Assembly (NCBI RefSeq): GCF_004127445.1
Contig: NZ_QEXM01000041.1
Coordinates: forward strand, 124,001-188,000
Length of the DNA stretch: 64,000 nucleotides
Origin: Streptomyces alfalfae
GTDB lineage: Bacteria; Actinomycetota; Actinomycetes; Streptomycetales; Streptomycetaceae
Direction of reading: 5' to 3'
Part shown: one piece after another, positions 47,304 through 54,784 of the stretch
How positions within the stretch are numbered: the stretch's first letter is position 1
Layout of the letters: each line of letters starts with the position of its first letter
Translations under genes and position numbers: made by a program
The notes under the pieces: model-generated
Database searches by the model: none
Told to the model about the DNA's origin: nothing
What the model saw: the letters and a program-made list of their open reading frames with translations, nothing else

Positions 47304-48125
47304 TCAGGGGTCGAGGTCGTCGGCCGCCCGCTCGTCGAAAGCGCGCATCGCCTTGGCCGTCACGGGCCCGGGCGCGCCGGGCAGCTCGCGGCCGTCCACG
47401 CGGTGGACGCCCTGCACGTCGCGGAGCGTCGACGTCAGGAAGACCTCGTCGGCGCGGTCGAGGACGTCCATGGGCAGGTCGGTCTCCTTGGCGCCCGTCC
47501 ACTCGACGGCCAGCTCGCGCGTGATGCCCGCGAGGCAGCCCGAGGCCACCGGCGGGGTGTGGATCTCGCCGTCGAGCACCACGAAGACGTTCGACCCCGT
47601 GCCCTCGCAGAGCCGCCCGACCGTGTTCGGGAACAGCGCCTCCGAGGCGCCCCGCTCGCGGGCGCGGGCCAGGGCGACGACGTTCTCCGCGTACGAGGTG
47701 GTCTTCAGGCCGCTCAGCGCCCCGCGTTCGTTGCGGGTCCACGGCACCGTGACCACGGCCGTGGAGTCGGGGCGCCGCTGGGCCTCGCCGAGCGCCACGA
47801 CCAGGGTGGCGCCCCGGTCGCCGCGGTCCGAGCCGAGCGGCGAGAGGCCGCCGGTGTAGGTGATCCGCAGCCGGCCCAGCGGCAGCGGATTGGCTTCGAG
47901 GACCGCGGCACAGGCCCGGCGCACCTCGTCGAGGTCCGGCTCGGGCAGCCCGAGACCGCGCGCCGAGCGGGCGAGCCGGGCCAGGTGGCGGGTGAGGGCG
48001 AAGGTCCTGCCCTCGACCGTCTTGACCGTCTCGAAGATGCCGTCACCGACCGTCAGGCCGTGGTCGAGCACGGAGACACGGGCGGCGTCGGCGTCCCGCA
48101 GTCCGCCGTCGAGCCAGATCTTCAC
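47304..48125 (-). CDS. Class IV aminotransferase, probable 4-amino-4-deoxychorismate lyase
   Basis: 273 residues. Fold type IV PLP enzyme: KIWLDGGLRDADAARVSVLDHGLTVGDGIFET at the N-terminus, the PLP Lys in LKTTSY, and EGTGSNVFVVLDGEI. Adjacent to a PabB-like gene (GTGA overlap), so it likely releases 4-aminobenzoate for folate. D-amino or branched-chain transaminases share this fold and cannot be excluded. GTG with AGGAAAC upstream. Confidence 0.85.
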   Translation of the reverse strand: MKIWLDGGLRDADAARVSVLDHGLTVGDGIFETVKTVEGRTFALTRHLARLARSARGLGLPEPDLDEVRRACAAVLEANPLPLGRLRITYTGGLSPLGSDRGDRGATLVVALGEAQRRPDSTAVVTVPWTRNERGALSGLKTTSYAENVVALARARERGASEALFPNTVGRLCEGTGSNVFVVLDGEIHTPPVASGCLAGITRELAVEWTGAKETDLPMDVLDRADEVFLTSTLRDVQGVHRVDGRELPGAPGPVTAKAMRAFDERAADDLDP

Positions 48126-49189
48126 GTCGGGTTTCCTCCACTCGCTTCGTACGCCCCCGACGCTACCGCCAGCAGCCGCGCGGCCTTCAGCTCGGTCTCC
48201 CGCCACTCCCCCTCGGGGTCGGACCCCCAGGTGATGCCCGCTCCCGTGCCGAAGCGCAGCAGGCCCTCGGCGCGGTCGATCCAGAAGGTGCGGATGCCGA
48301 CGGCCAGCTCGCCCGTGCCGCGGTCGGCGTCGACCCAGCCGATGCCTCCGCAGTACGGGCCGCGGGGCGCGGTCTCCAGCTCCTCGATGATCCGCAGGGC
48401 GCTCGACTTCGGGGCCCCGGTGACGGAGCCGGGCGGGAACGTCCCGTCGAGCAGCTCCGGCCAGCCCACGTCCGGGCGCAGCTCGCCGTGGACGGTGGAG
48501 ACGAGGTGGACGAGGCCCGGGTGCTTCTCGACCACGCAGAGTTCGGGGACGGTCACGGAGCCGGTGGCGCAGACGCGCCCGAGGTCGTTGCGGACGAGGT
48601 CCACGATCATGACGTTCTCGGCGTAGTCCTTGTCCAGGAGGTCCGCCTCGGTCCTGCCCGTGCCCTTGATGGGGCCCGAATCCACGGCACGGCCCGCGCG
48701 GCGCAGGTACAGCTCGGGCGAGGCGGTGGCCGTCTCGACGCCGTGCTCGGGCAGGCGAATCGTTCCCGCATAGGGGGCGGGGTTCCCGCGAGCGAGCAGG
48801 GCGGTCAGGGCGTCGACGTCGGCGTCGGCGGGGACGGGCGCGGAGAGGACGCGGCAGAGGTTCGCCTGGTAGACCTCGCCGGCCGCGATGTACTCCCGTA
48901 TCCGCCGCACGCCCGCGGTGTACGCGGCGCGGTCGAGGGACGACGTCCAGTCACCGGTGGCCGGTCCGCGCCACCCGCCGGGGACGGGCAGCGGCACCGC
49001 CTCCTCGCGGACGTCGTCGAAGCGGGCGCAGACCAGGCCGCCCTCGAAGTCGGCGGTCACCGCCCAGAAGCCGGTGGAGTCCAGGGCGGCGGGGTCGCTG
49101 GTCACATCGCGCAGACCGGTGGCCACACGGCCGCCGAAGCGCGCCAGGGGAGGGAGCGTCGAAGACGACGTCAGAGCGGGGTTGGACAC
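48122..49189 (-). CDS. Chorismate-binding enzyme, probable aminodeoxychorismate synthase component I
   Basis: 355 residues, chorismate-binding domain only, with no separate N-terminal or PabA fusion. Conserved: AAGEVYQANLCRVLSAP, ASPELYLRR, PIKGTGRT (the Lys typical of ADC synthase) and IVDLVRNDLGRV, FPPGSVTGAPKSSA, GIGWVDADRGTGELAVGIRT. Its downstream partner gives 4-aminobenzoate. A glutamine amidotransferase partner is not in the window. Confidence 0.88.
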   Translation of the reverse strand: MSNPALTSSSTLPPLARFGGRVATGLRDVTSDPAALDSTGFWAVTADFEGGLVCARFDDVREEAVPLPVPGGWRGPATGDWTSSLDRAAYTAGVRRIREYIAAGEVYQANLCRVLSAPVPADADVDALTALLARGNPAPYAGTIRLPEHGVETATASPELYLRRAGRAVDSGPIKGTGRTEADLLDKDYAENVMIVDLVRNDLGRVCATGSVTVPELCVVEKHPGLVHLVSTVHGELRPDVGWPELLDGTFPPGSVTGAPKSSALRIIEELETAPRGPYCGGIGWVDADRGTGELAVGIRTFWIDRAEGLLRFGTGAGITWGSDPEGEWRETELKAARLLAVASGAYEASGGNPT

Positions 49190-49264
49190 GGCTGCGAGTC
49201 TATGACCGGCGCTCCGGGCGCGCCCCGGGGCGACGACAGCGCAGCACGCTGCGCAAACGCGTTT

Positions 49265-49292
49265 TTGTACTGGCCCAGGAATCCGCTAGAGT
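49265..49292 (+). promoter_or_regulatory. Promoter of the tRNA array
   Basis: TTGTAC (49265-49270), 16-bp spacer, TAGAGT (49287-49292), giving a start about 36 nt before tRNA-Gly. Good match to a housekeeping promoter. Confidence 0.72.
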
Positions 49293-49334
49293 TCAACACG
49301 TCGCCGGGACGCGCAAGCGGACCGGGAAAGACAA

Positions 49335-49407
49335 GCGGACGTAGCTCAGTTGGTAGAGCGCAACCTTGCCAAGGTTGAGGTCGCCAGTTCGAACCTGGTC
49401 GTCCGCT
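49335..49407 (+). tRNA. tRNA-Gly(GCC)
   Basis: 73 nt. Acceptor GCGGACG/CGTCCGC, anticodon loop TTGCCAA (GCC), T loop TTCGAAC. CCA not encoded. First of five tRNAs on one transcript. Confidence 0.97.
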
Positions 49408-49446
49408 CGCAGGAAGAGGGGGATCTTCCCGAACCCCCGCACTCCT

Positions 49447-49520
49447 GGTGGAGTGGCCGAGAGGCGAGGCAACGGCCTGCAAAGCCGTCTACACGGGTTC
49501 AAATCCCGTCTCCACCTCCA
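49447..49520 (+). tRNA. tRNA-Cys(GCA)
   Basis: Acceptor GGTGGAG/CTCCACC, anticodon arm ACGGC-CTGCAAA-GCCGT (GCA), T loop TTCAAAT. CCA is encoded at 49518-49520. Confidence 0.96.
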
Positions 49521-49521
49521 A

Positions 49522-49593
49522 GGACGATTAGCTCAGCGGGAGAGCGCTTCCCTGACACGGAAGAGGTCACTGGTTCAATCCCAGTATCGTCCA
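49522..49593 (+). tRNA. tRNA-Val(GAC), copy 1
   Basis: 72 nt. Acceptor GGACGAT/ATCGTCC, anticodon arm CTTCC-CTGACAC-GGAAG (GAC). CCA not encoded. Its acceptor differs from copies 2 and 3 while the body is the same. Confidence 0.97.
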
Positions 49594-49642
49594 CTGGATC
49601 TTGGTGAGAGCCGACGAAGATCGGCTTCATGGAGATCGTCCC

Positions 49643-49714
49643 GCGCGATTAGCTCAGCGGGAGAGCGCTTCCCTGACACGGAAGAGGTCACTGGTTCAAT
49701 CCCAGTATCGCGCA
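49643..49714 (+). tRNA. tRNA-Val(GAC), copy 2
   Basis: 72 nt. Acceptor GCGCGAT/ATCGCGC, anticodon GAC. CCA not encoded. Confidence 0.97.
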
Positions 49715-49775
49715 CGCAGTACGCAGTGGAAGCCGGAGACGGCGGACACCGTGCGCAGCACACGCAGGAAACCCC

Positions 49776-49850
49776 GCGCGATTAGCTCAGCGGGAGAGCG
49801 CTTCCCTGACACGGAAGAGGTCACTGGTTCAATCCCAGTATCGCGCACCA
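49776..49850 (+). tRNA. tRNA-Val(GAC), copy 3
   Basis: Same sequence as copy 2 but with CCA encoded at 49848-49850. Last tRNA of the array. Confidence 0.97.
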
Positions 49851-49854
49851 CCCA

Positions 49855-49890
49855 CGAAGCCCCCGGCCGTCTCCACGGCCGGGGGCTTCG
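49855..49890. terminator. Terminator of the tRNA array
   Basis: Perfect 16-bp stem (49855-49870, 49875-49890) with loop CTCC, 4 bp after the last tRNA. It can also end the zinc-ribbon gene on the other strand (stop at 49935). Confidence 0.92.
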
Positions 49891-49934
49891 TCGTGCGCGC
49901 CACCGGGACAGTCAGGCCAGAACGCCCACGCCGT

Positions 49935-50252
49935 TCAGGACGAGAAGAGCATGTGGCCGAAGCTCTTGTGCCGCTGGTGGTGGCCGTGGTGACCGCCGTG
50001 GCCGCCATGCGGGGCGCCCCAGGCGGGGGCCGGGGCGGCGGGGTAGGCCTGCGGGGCGCCCGGAGCCGGGGGGTAGGCCTGCGGGACGGCCGGGGGCGGC
50101 GGAGCCTGCTGGCCCCACTGGTTCTCGAGCCGGGTCAGGGACTCCAGCTCGCCGTAGTCCAGGAAGATGCCGCGGCAGTTGGCGCACTGCTCGATCTGGA
50201 CGCCATTGCGGTTGTACGTGTGCATCGGTGCGTGGCACTTGGGGCACTGCAT
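49935..50252 (-). CDS. zf-TFIIB-type zinc-ribbon protein
   Basis: 105 residues. MQCPKCHAPM...QIEQCANCRGIFLDYGEL forms a Cys4 zinc ribbon of the zf-TFIIB family in the first 40 residues. The rest is Pro/Ala/Tyr-rich, then Gly/His-rich (HGGHGGHHGHHQRH), possibly metal-binding. Role unknown. 114 bp downstream of the APH-fold gene's stop. Confidence 0.88.
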   Translation of the reverse strand: MQCPKCHAPMHTYNRNGVQIEQCANCRGIFLDYGELESLTRLENQWGQQAPPPPAVPQAYPPAPGAPQAYPAAPAPAWGAPHGGHGGHHGHHQRHKSFGHMLFSS

Positions 50253-50366
50253 GGACGGCTCAACTCCTCGCCGGTGGTGACTGCTTCGCCGGGCTTCTGT
50301 CCGGCTTCGGTCCGTCGCACCCTACTTCGTCACCTTCGGCGCCAACTCCGCCGGGACGGCGCTCAC

Positions 50367-51299
50367 TTAGGCCATCCGGCCGCAGGCGTCGACCAGGGCC
50401 TGCTCGATCTCGTCCAGGGGGCGACCCGCGGCGACCGCCTTGGCGACCGCCAGGGCCGCGGTCTGCGCGGTCAGGGCGCGGGCCGGGACGTCGAGCACCG
50501 GCCACGGGGCGGCCCCGACCGCCGGGAGCGCGGGGCCTCCCGCCCGGCGGTAGGCGTCCAGGAAGCGGGTCCACTCCTCGGGGGAGAGCAGCCCGCAGGC
50601 GTACCAGGCCGCGGGGCGCGCCAGGTCCCAGGCGGGGTCTCCCGTGCCGAGGTCGTCCACGTCGATGAGCCGCCAGCCGCGGCCCTCGGCGCGTACGAGC
50701 TGGCCGAGGTGCAGGTCCCCGTGGCACAGCCCGCGCCGTCCGGCCGGGGCGGGGGCCTCGCCGCGGGCCCAGTCCGGCAGGGCCGCCCAGGCGCGCAGCA
50801 CCGGGGGCGCGGCGGGATGCGGGCCGGCGGCGCGGAGCCGGGCCAGGGCGCGGGCGGCCTTGGCGGGCCCGCGCATCTGCGGCAGCGGCTGCGGCAGGGC
50901 CGCGGGGTCGGTGGCGTGCAGGCCCGCGAGCAGCGTGGCGGCGGCCTCCCAGGGGGCGGCGTCGGGGTCGCCGCGGTCCACGGGGACGCCGTGCGGCCAG
51001 AAGGTGATCAGGCGCCCGTGCAGGGCGGTGGGCGCCTCGCGCAGGGGTGGAAGCAGCAGCTCCGGCAGGCGGGCGGCCACGGCGAGCCGCACGGTCAGGT
51101 CCCGCCGGCCGGTGCCGGGTGCGTGCGCCTTGGCGACCACGTCGGCGTGCCGTACGACCTGGGCGTCGTCCCGGTCGGCGAGCACGGCGTCCGCCGCTCC
51201 CCCACCGCAGGGGCACGCCCCGCCCGGCGGGCGGACCGCACTCCGGTGGGCCACGCTCCGGGCCTCGGAGGTGAGCGCGGGCAGCAGGGTGGTGGTCAC
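50367..51299 (-). CDS. Aminoglycoside phosphotransferase (APH)-fold protein
   Basis: 310 residues. Kinase-like APH fold: LCHGDLHLGQLV for the catalytic loop (HGDxH) and LIDVDDLGTGDPAWDLA for the metal-binding Asp. A PCGGG stretch occurs near residue 32. Substrate unknown; such proteins may phosphorylate small molecules and context does not suggest resistance. GTG at 51299 with a weak ribosome site. Confidence 0.85.
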   Translation of the reverse strand: MTTTLLPALTSEARSVAHRSAVRPPGGACPCGGGAADAVLADRDDAQVVRHADVVAKAHAPGTGRRDLTVRLAVAARLPELLLPPLREAPTALHGRLITFWPHGVPVDRGDPDAAPWEAAATLLAGLHATDPAALPQPLPQMRGPAKAARALARLRAAGPHPAAPPVLRAWAALPDWARGEAPAPAGRRGLCHGDLHLGQLVRAEGRGWRLIDVDDLGTGDPAWDLARPAAWYACGLLSPEEWTRFLDAYRRAGGPALPAVGAAPWPVLDVPARALTAQTAALAVAKAVAAGRPLDEIEQALVDACGRMA

Positions 51300-51390
51300 G
51301 GGAGCCGAGCGTAGGCGGTGGGGACGGGCCGGGTGGCGTAGGGGCGGCTCCCGGGCGGCCGGAGGCGGCGCCCGACCTCGCGCAGGGCCG

Positions 51391-51454
51391 TGCCCGCGCA
51401 TGGCAATGCCCGCGCATGGCAATGCCCGCGCAGCTCCCCAGCTGCGCGGGCATT
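51391..51454 (-). terminator. Terminator hairpin with upstream 16-bp direct repeats
   Basis: Perfect 15-bp stem (51421-51435, 51440-51454) with loop CCCC, placed after the small membrane gene (stop 51540). Its left arm overlaps the third copy of a 16-bp direct repeat (copies at 51391, 51407, 51423). Confidence 0.75.
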
Positions 51455-51539
51455 CTGCCGTCCGCCGCACCCCCGTCCCCACGGGGTTTCCTGGCCGGAT
51501 GTCCCCGCCCGGACCGCTCTTCCGGGCCTGGGGCGCCGC

Positions 51540-51743
51540 TCAGCGCCCCAGCATCACGCCTACGGACGACGCTTGTGTGACCACTGCGTCCCAGCCGCCG
51601 AAGACGACCACGAGCAGGGCTGCCAGGGGGAGGACCATGGCCGTCGCCACCAGGGGGTGGCGCGTGCCGGAGGGCCGGACGCCGAACGCCGAGACCCTGC
51701 GACCCCGGGTGCGGATCAAGGTCCGCGGTGCGATGTCCGCCAT
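51540..51743 (-). CDS. Small single-helix membrane protein
   Basis: 67 residues. Basic N-terminus (APRTLIRTRGRRVSAF), then one helix at about 31-52 (LVATAMVLPLAALLVVVFGGW). Strong ribosome site AGGAGAGGAACC before the ATG, so it is expressed. Function unknown. A repeat-containing upstream region (51780-51832) may hold an operator. Confidence 0.8.
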   Translation of the reverse strand: MADIAPRTLIRTRGRRVSAFGVRPSGTRHPLVATAMVLPLAALLVVVFGGWDAVVTQASSVGVMLGR

Positions 51744-52368
51744 GGTTCCTCTCCTGACCGATCTCGATGTGGCTCTGGCAGCGGCGGGTGCTTGACCTCG
51801 GGGGACGAGTGCTGCACCCGCCGCTTGACCTCAAATCTAGGTCCGCGGGCGATCCCGCACGTCATGCCCTCGTACCGATTGGCGGGCCTCCCGGAGGATG
51901 AGCGGCCCGCGTCCGCGTACTCCTGTAGTTGGAGACGGGGGCCCAGGTCTCAGGGTCTTCCCGTAGAGGACGGGGCCGTGGTCTTGACGCACGTCCTCCC
52001 TGGGGGTCGGCCCTCGGAGCGCGGGAGCACTCCCACGGGTGACATCGCTCACTTCCCCCGCTCCCCCGCGCACCGCCGTCTCCCCCCGGCGGTCCACCCG
52101 GCCCGCCGCCACTTCGCCCGTCCAAGCCGTGTCCCCGGCGGCCACGGCCCGCTCCGCACGGTCACCCTTCACGCGATCAATCCCCCTCCGGCGGCGGAGG
52201 GTTGGGAAACGGGGCGGCGTCAACGGCCTTGCGCGTCACGCTCTCTGACCACGCTTCGGTTTTCCCACCCGGCACTGACAATCCGTCGGCCCACGAGGGC
52301 GCGGCCTCTGCACGTGCCCGCCCGCGGAAACGTAAGCTGTGGCTCGTCAAACGGACCGGGTAGCGGGG
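51744..52368. promoter_or_regulatory. 625-bp gap with operator-like repeats and the kinase promoter
   Basis: No convincing gene. 51780-51791 and 51814-51825 form a perfect 12-bp inverted repeat (AGCGGCGGGTGC); GCTTGACCTC is directly repeated at 51790-51799 and 51823-51832, 33 bp apart. These precede the minus-strand small membrane gene. At the other end TAAGCT (52333-52338) is a possible -10 for the kinase gene. An open minus frame at 51837-52223 looks non-coding. Confidence 0.5.
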
Positions 52369-53787
52369 ATGGACATGGCGATGATGCGGCTCCGGCGCGA
52401 GGACCCGCGTGTCGTCGGCTCGTTCAGGCTGCACAGGCGCCTGGGCGCCGGCGGCATGGGGGTCGTCTATCTGGGGTCGGACCGGAGGGGGCAGCGCGTC
52501 GCCCTGAAGGTGATCCGGCCCGATCTGGCGGAGGATCAGGAGTTCCGTTCGCGGTTCGCGCGGGAGGTCTCGGCCGCCCGGCGGATCAGGGGCGGCTGCA
52601 CGGCACGGCTCGTCGCCGCCGATCTCGACGCGGACCGGCCGTGGTTCGCCACGCAGTACGTCCCCGGCCCCTCGCTGCACGACAAGGTCGCCGCCGAGGG
52701 CCCCCTCGCCGCGGCCGACGTGGCCGTGGTCGGTTCGGCGCTCGCCGAGGGCCTGGTGGCCGTGCACGAGGCCGGTGTCGTCCACCGCGACCTCAAGCCG
52801 TCGAACATCCTGCTGTCCCCCAAGGGCCCCCGGATCATCGACTTCGGCATCGCCTGGGCCACCGGCGCCTCCACCCTGACCCACGTCGGCACGGCCGTCG
52901 GCTCGCCCGGCTTCCTCGCGCCCGAGCAGGTGCGCGGCGCCGCCGTCACACCCGCCACCGACGTCTTCGCGCTCGGCGCCACCCTCGCCTACGCGGGCAT
53001 GGCGGACTCCCCCTTCGGCCACGGCAGCTCCGAGGTCATGCTCTACCGGGTGGTGCACGAGGAGGCGCAGCTCCGCGGTGTGCCGGACTCCCTGGCTCCG
53101 CTGATCAGGGCGTGCCTCGCCAAGGACCCGGAGGAGCGGCCCAGCACGCTGCAGCTCTCGCTCCGGCTCAAGGAGATCGCCGCCCGCGAGGCGCAGGGCC
53201 TCGGCGACCCGCGCCCGCCGGCGCCGCGCCAGGACCTCGACCGGCCCACCGGCCGCCTCGCCGAGAGCTACGCGGAGCAGCACACCCAGCGGCGCTCCCC
53301 GCCGGGCGCCACGCCCCCGCCGCGCCCGGCCGGACCACGTGGCGGCCCCTCCCGCACCGGCTCGTCCCGTACCGGCGCGTCGCGCACCGGCTCGTCGCGC
53401 ACCGGCTCGTCCCGTACGAGGGGCTCATCGCGTACGGGAACCTCCTCGCGCGCCGGTGCCTCCCGTACCGGATCGCGGACCTCGGCGCCCCGCGACTCCA
53501 CGCGGTCGGGCAAGCGGCCCGCTCCCCGCAGCGGCACGGGCCGGCCCGGTCAGCGCAGCACGAGGGCCGGGCTGCGCAGGCCCGCCAACCCGCGCCTCCT
53601 GCGGCAGCGGCTCACGGTGTTCGTCATCGTGACGCTGCTCGTCGCGCTCGGCATCGCGGCGGCCCAGGGGTGCCAGGGGCCCGCGCGGAGTCTGGGCGGC
53701 GGTGGCCAGGACGTACGGGAGCGGGCGGCGTCCTCGCCGGTGCACGGCCAGGTCGCGCCTCAGCCGATCCACGCCACGTACGGATAG
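52369..53787 (+). CDS. Hanks-type Ser/Thr protein kinase with membrane helix
   Basis: 472 residues. Kinase domain at about 18-275: glycine loop GAGGMG (26-31), Lys47, HRDLKPSN (139-146), DFG (158-160), APE (184-186). Then a Pro-rich linker with an SRTGS repeat, one membrane helix near 413-434, and a short extracellular tail of about 37 residues without PASTA repeats. Regulatory inputs unknown. ATG at 52369 was chosen as upstream GTG 52339 falls in the likely promoter. Confidence 0.92.
   Translation: MDMAMMRLRREDPRVVGSFRLHRRLGAGGMGVVYLGSDRRGQRVALKVIRPDLAEDQEFRSRFAREVSAARRIRGGCTARLVAADLDADRPWFATQYVPGPSLHDKVAAEGPLAAADVAVVGSALAEGLVAVHEAGVVHRDLKPSNILLSPKGPRIIDFGIAWATGASTLTHVGTAVGSPGFLAPEQVRGAAVTPATDVFALGATLAYAGMADSPFGHGSSEVMLYRVVHEEAQLRGVPDSLAPLIRACLAKDPEERPSTLQLSLRLKEIAAREAQGLGDPRPPAPRQDLDRPTGRLAESYAEQHTQRRSPPGATPPPRPAGPRGGPSRTGSSRTGASRTGSSRTGSSRTRGSSRTGTSSRAGASRTGSRTSAPRDSTRSGKRPAPRSGTGRPGQRSTRAGLRRPANPRLLRQRLTVFVIVTLLVALGIAAAQGCQGPARSLGGGGQDVRERAASSPVHGQVAPQPIHATYG
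53349..53486. repeat. 15-bp tandem repeat in the kinase linker
   Basis: Imperfect units encoding Ser-Arg-Thr-Gly-Ser/Ala, about eight copies, in the juxtamembrane linker. Many Ser/Thr, possibly autophosphorylated. Confidence 0.8.
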
Positions 53788-53853
53788 GCCGGCGGGCGGC
53801 GCGCCGACCGTCATGTGCGGCCGGCCGCGCCTCTTCCTTCAGGCGCAGGCCTC

Positions 53854-54672
53854 TCAGAGTTCCGGGCGGCCCGTCGCCACCGCGTAGAACGCGACCGCCG
53901 CCGCCGCGCCCACGTTCAGCGAGTCCACACCGTGTGCCATCGGGATGCGGACCCACTCGTCGGCGGCGACCAGGGCCTGCCGGGAGAGGCCTTCGCCCTC
54001 GGCGCCGAGCATCAGCGCGACGCGGTCCATGCGGTGGGGCGCCGCCTCGTCGAGCGACTTCGCCTTCTCGTCGGGGGTGAGGGCGAGCAGGTTGAAACCG
54101 GCCTCGCGCACCCCGTCGAGTCCCCTCGGCCAGGATTCGAGGCGCGCGTACGGGACGGAGAACACCGCGCCCATCGAGACCTTCACCGAGCGGCGGTAGA
54201 GCGGGTCCGCGCAGTCCGGGGAGAGCAGGACGGCGTCCATCCCGAGCGCCGCCGCCGAGCGGAAGATGGCGCCGATGTTGGTGTGGTCGTTCACCGCCTC
54301 CATGACGACCACGCGGCGGGTGGTGGCGAGCAGTTCGCCGGCCGTGGGCAGCGGCTTGCGCTGCATCGAGGCGAGGGCGCCCCGGTGCACGTGGTAGCCG
54401 GTGACCCGCTCGGCGAGCTCCGGGCTCACCGCGTACACGGGGGCCGGGAGTTCGTCGATGACGTCGCGCATGACGTCGACCCACTTGGCCGAGAGCAGCA
54501 TCGAGCGCATCTCGTACCCGGCGTCCTTGGCCCGTCTGATGACCTTCTCGCCCTCCGCGATGAACAGGCCCTCCGCCGGTTCGCGCCTGCGGCGCAGTTC
54601 GACGTCGGTCAGGCCCGTGTAGTCGCGCAGGCGGGGGTCGTCGGGGTCGTCGACGGTGATGAGATCAGCCAC
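53854..54672 (-). CDS. SpoU (TrmH)-family RNA 2'-O-methyltransferase
   Basis: 272 residues. N-terminal substrate-binding part (LTDVELRRRREPAEGLFIAEGEKVI), then the SPOUT domain with NDHTNIGAIFRSAAALG, LMLGAEGEGLS and IPMAHGVDSLNVGAAAAVAFY, which build the SAM knot. Likely modifies a tRNA or rRNA ribose; the exact site is unknown. Confidence 0.92.
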   Translation of the reverse strand: MADLITVDDPDDPRLRDYTGLTDVELRRRREPAEGLFIAEGEKVIRRAKDAGYEMRSMLLSAKWVDVMRDVIDELPAPVYAVSPELAERVTGYHVHRGALASMQRKPLPTAGELLATTRRVVVMEAVNDHTNIGAIFRSAAALGMDAVLLSPDCADPLYRRSVKVSMGAVFSVPYARLESWPRGLDGVREAGFNLLALTPDEKAKSLDEAAPHRMDRVALMLGAEGEGLSRQALVAADEWVRIPMAHGVDSLNVGAAAAVAFYAVATGRPEL

Positions 54673-54784
54673 AGGGTGATACTGCCTTGTCCGGGGTGAG
54701 GTGCCAACGGCCGCGGAGAGTATTCCGTTACCGCTGGTTACGCGAGGGGGTGTGAGGGCGGCGCGCCAGGGGGTCCTGGGGGCG

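Noticed and set aside
50367..51299. Antibiotic resistance gene
   Set aside because: The APH fold alone is common in core-genome small-molecule kinases; neighbours give no sign of a resistance or antibiotic cluster.
51837..52223. 128-codon minus frame in the 625-bp gap
   Set aside because: No ribosome site, no recognisable family, and Arg/Gly/Pro-rich composition typical of noncoding GC-rich DNA.
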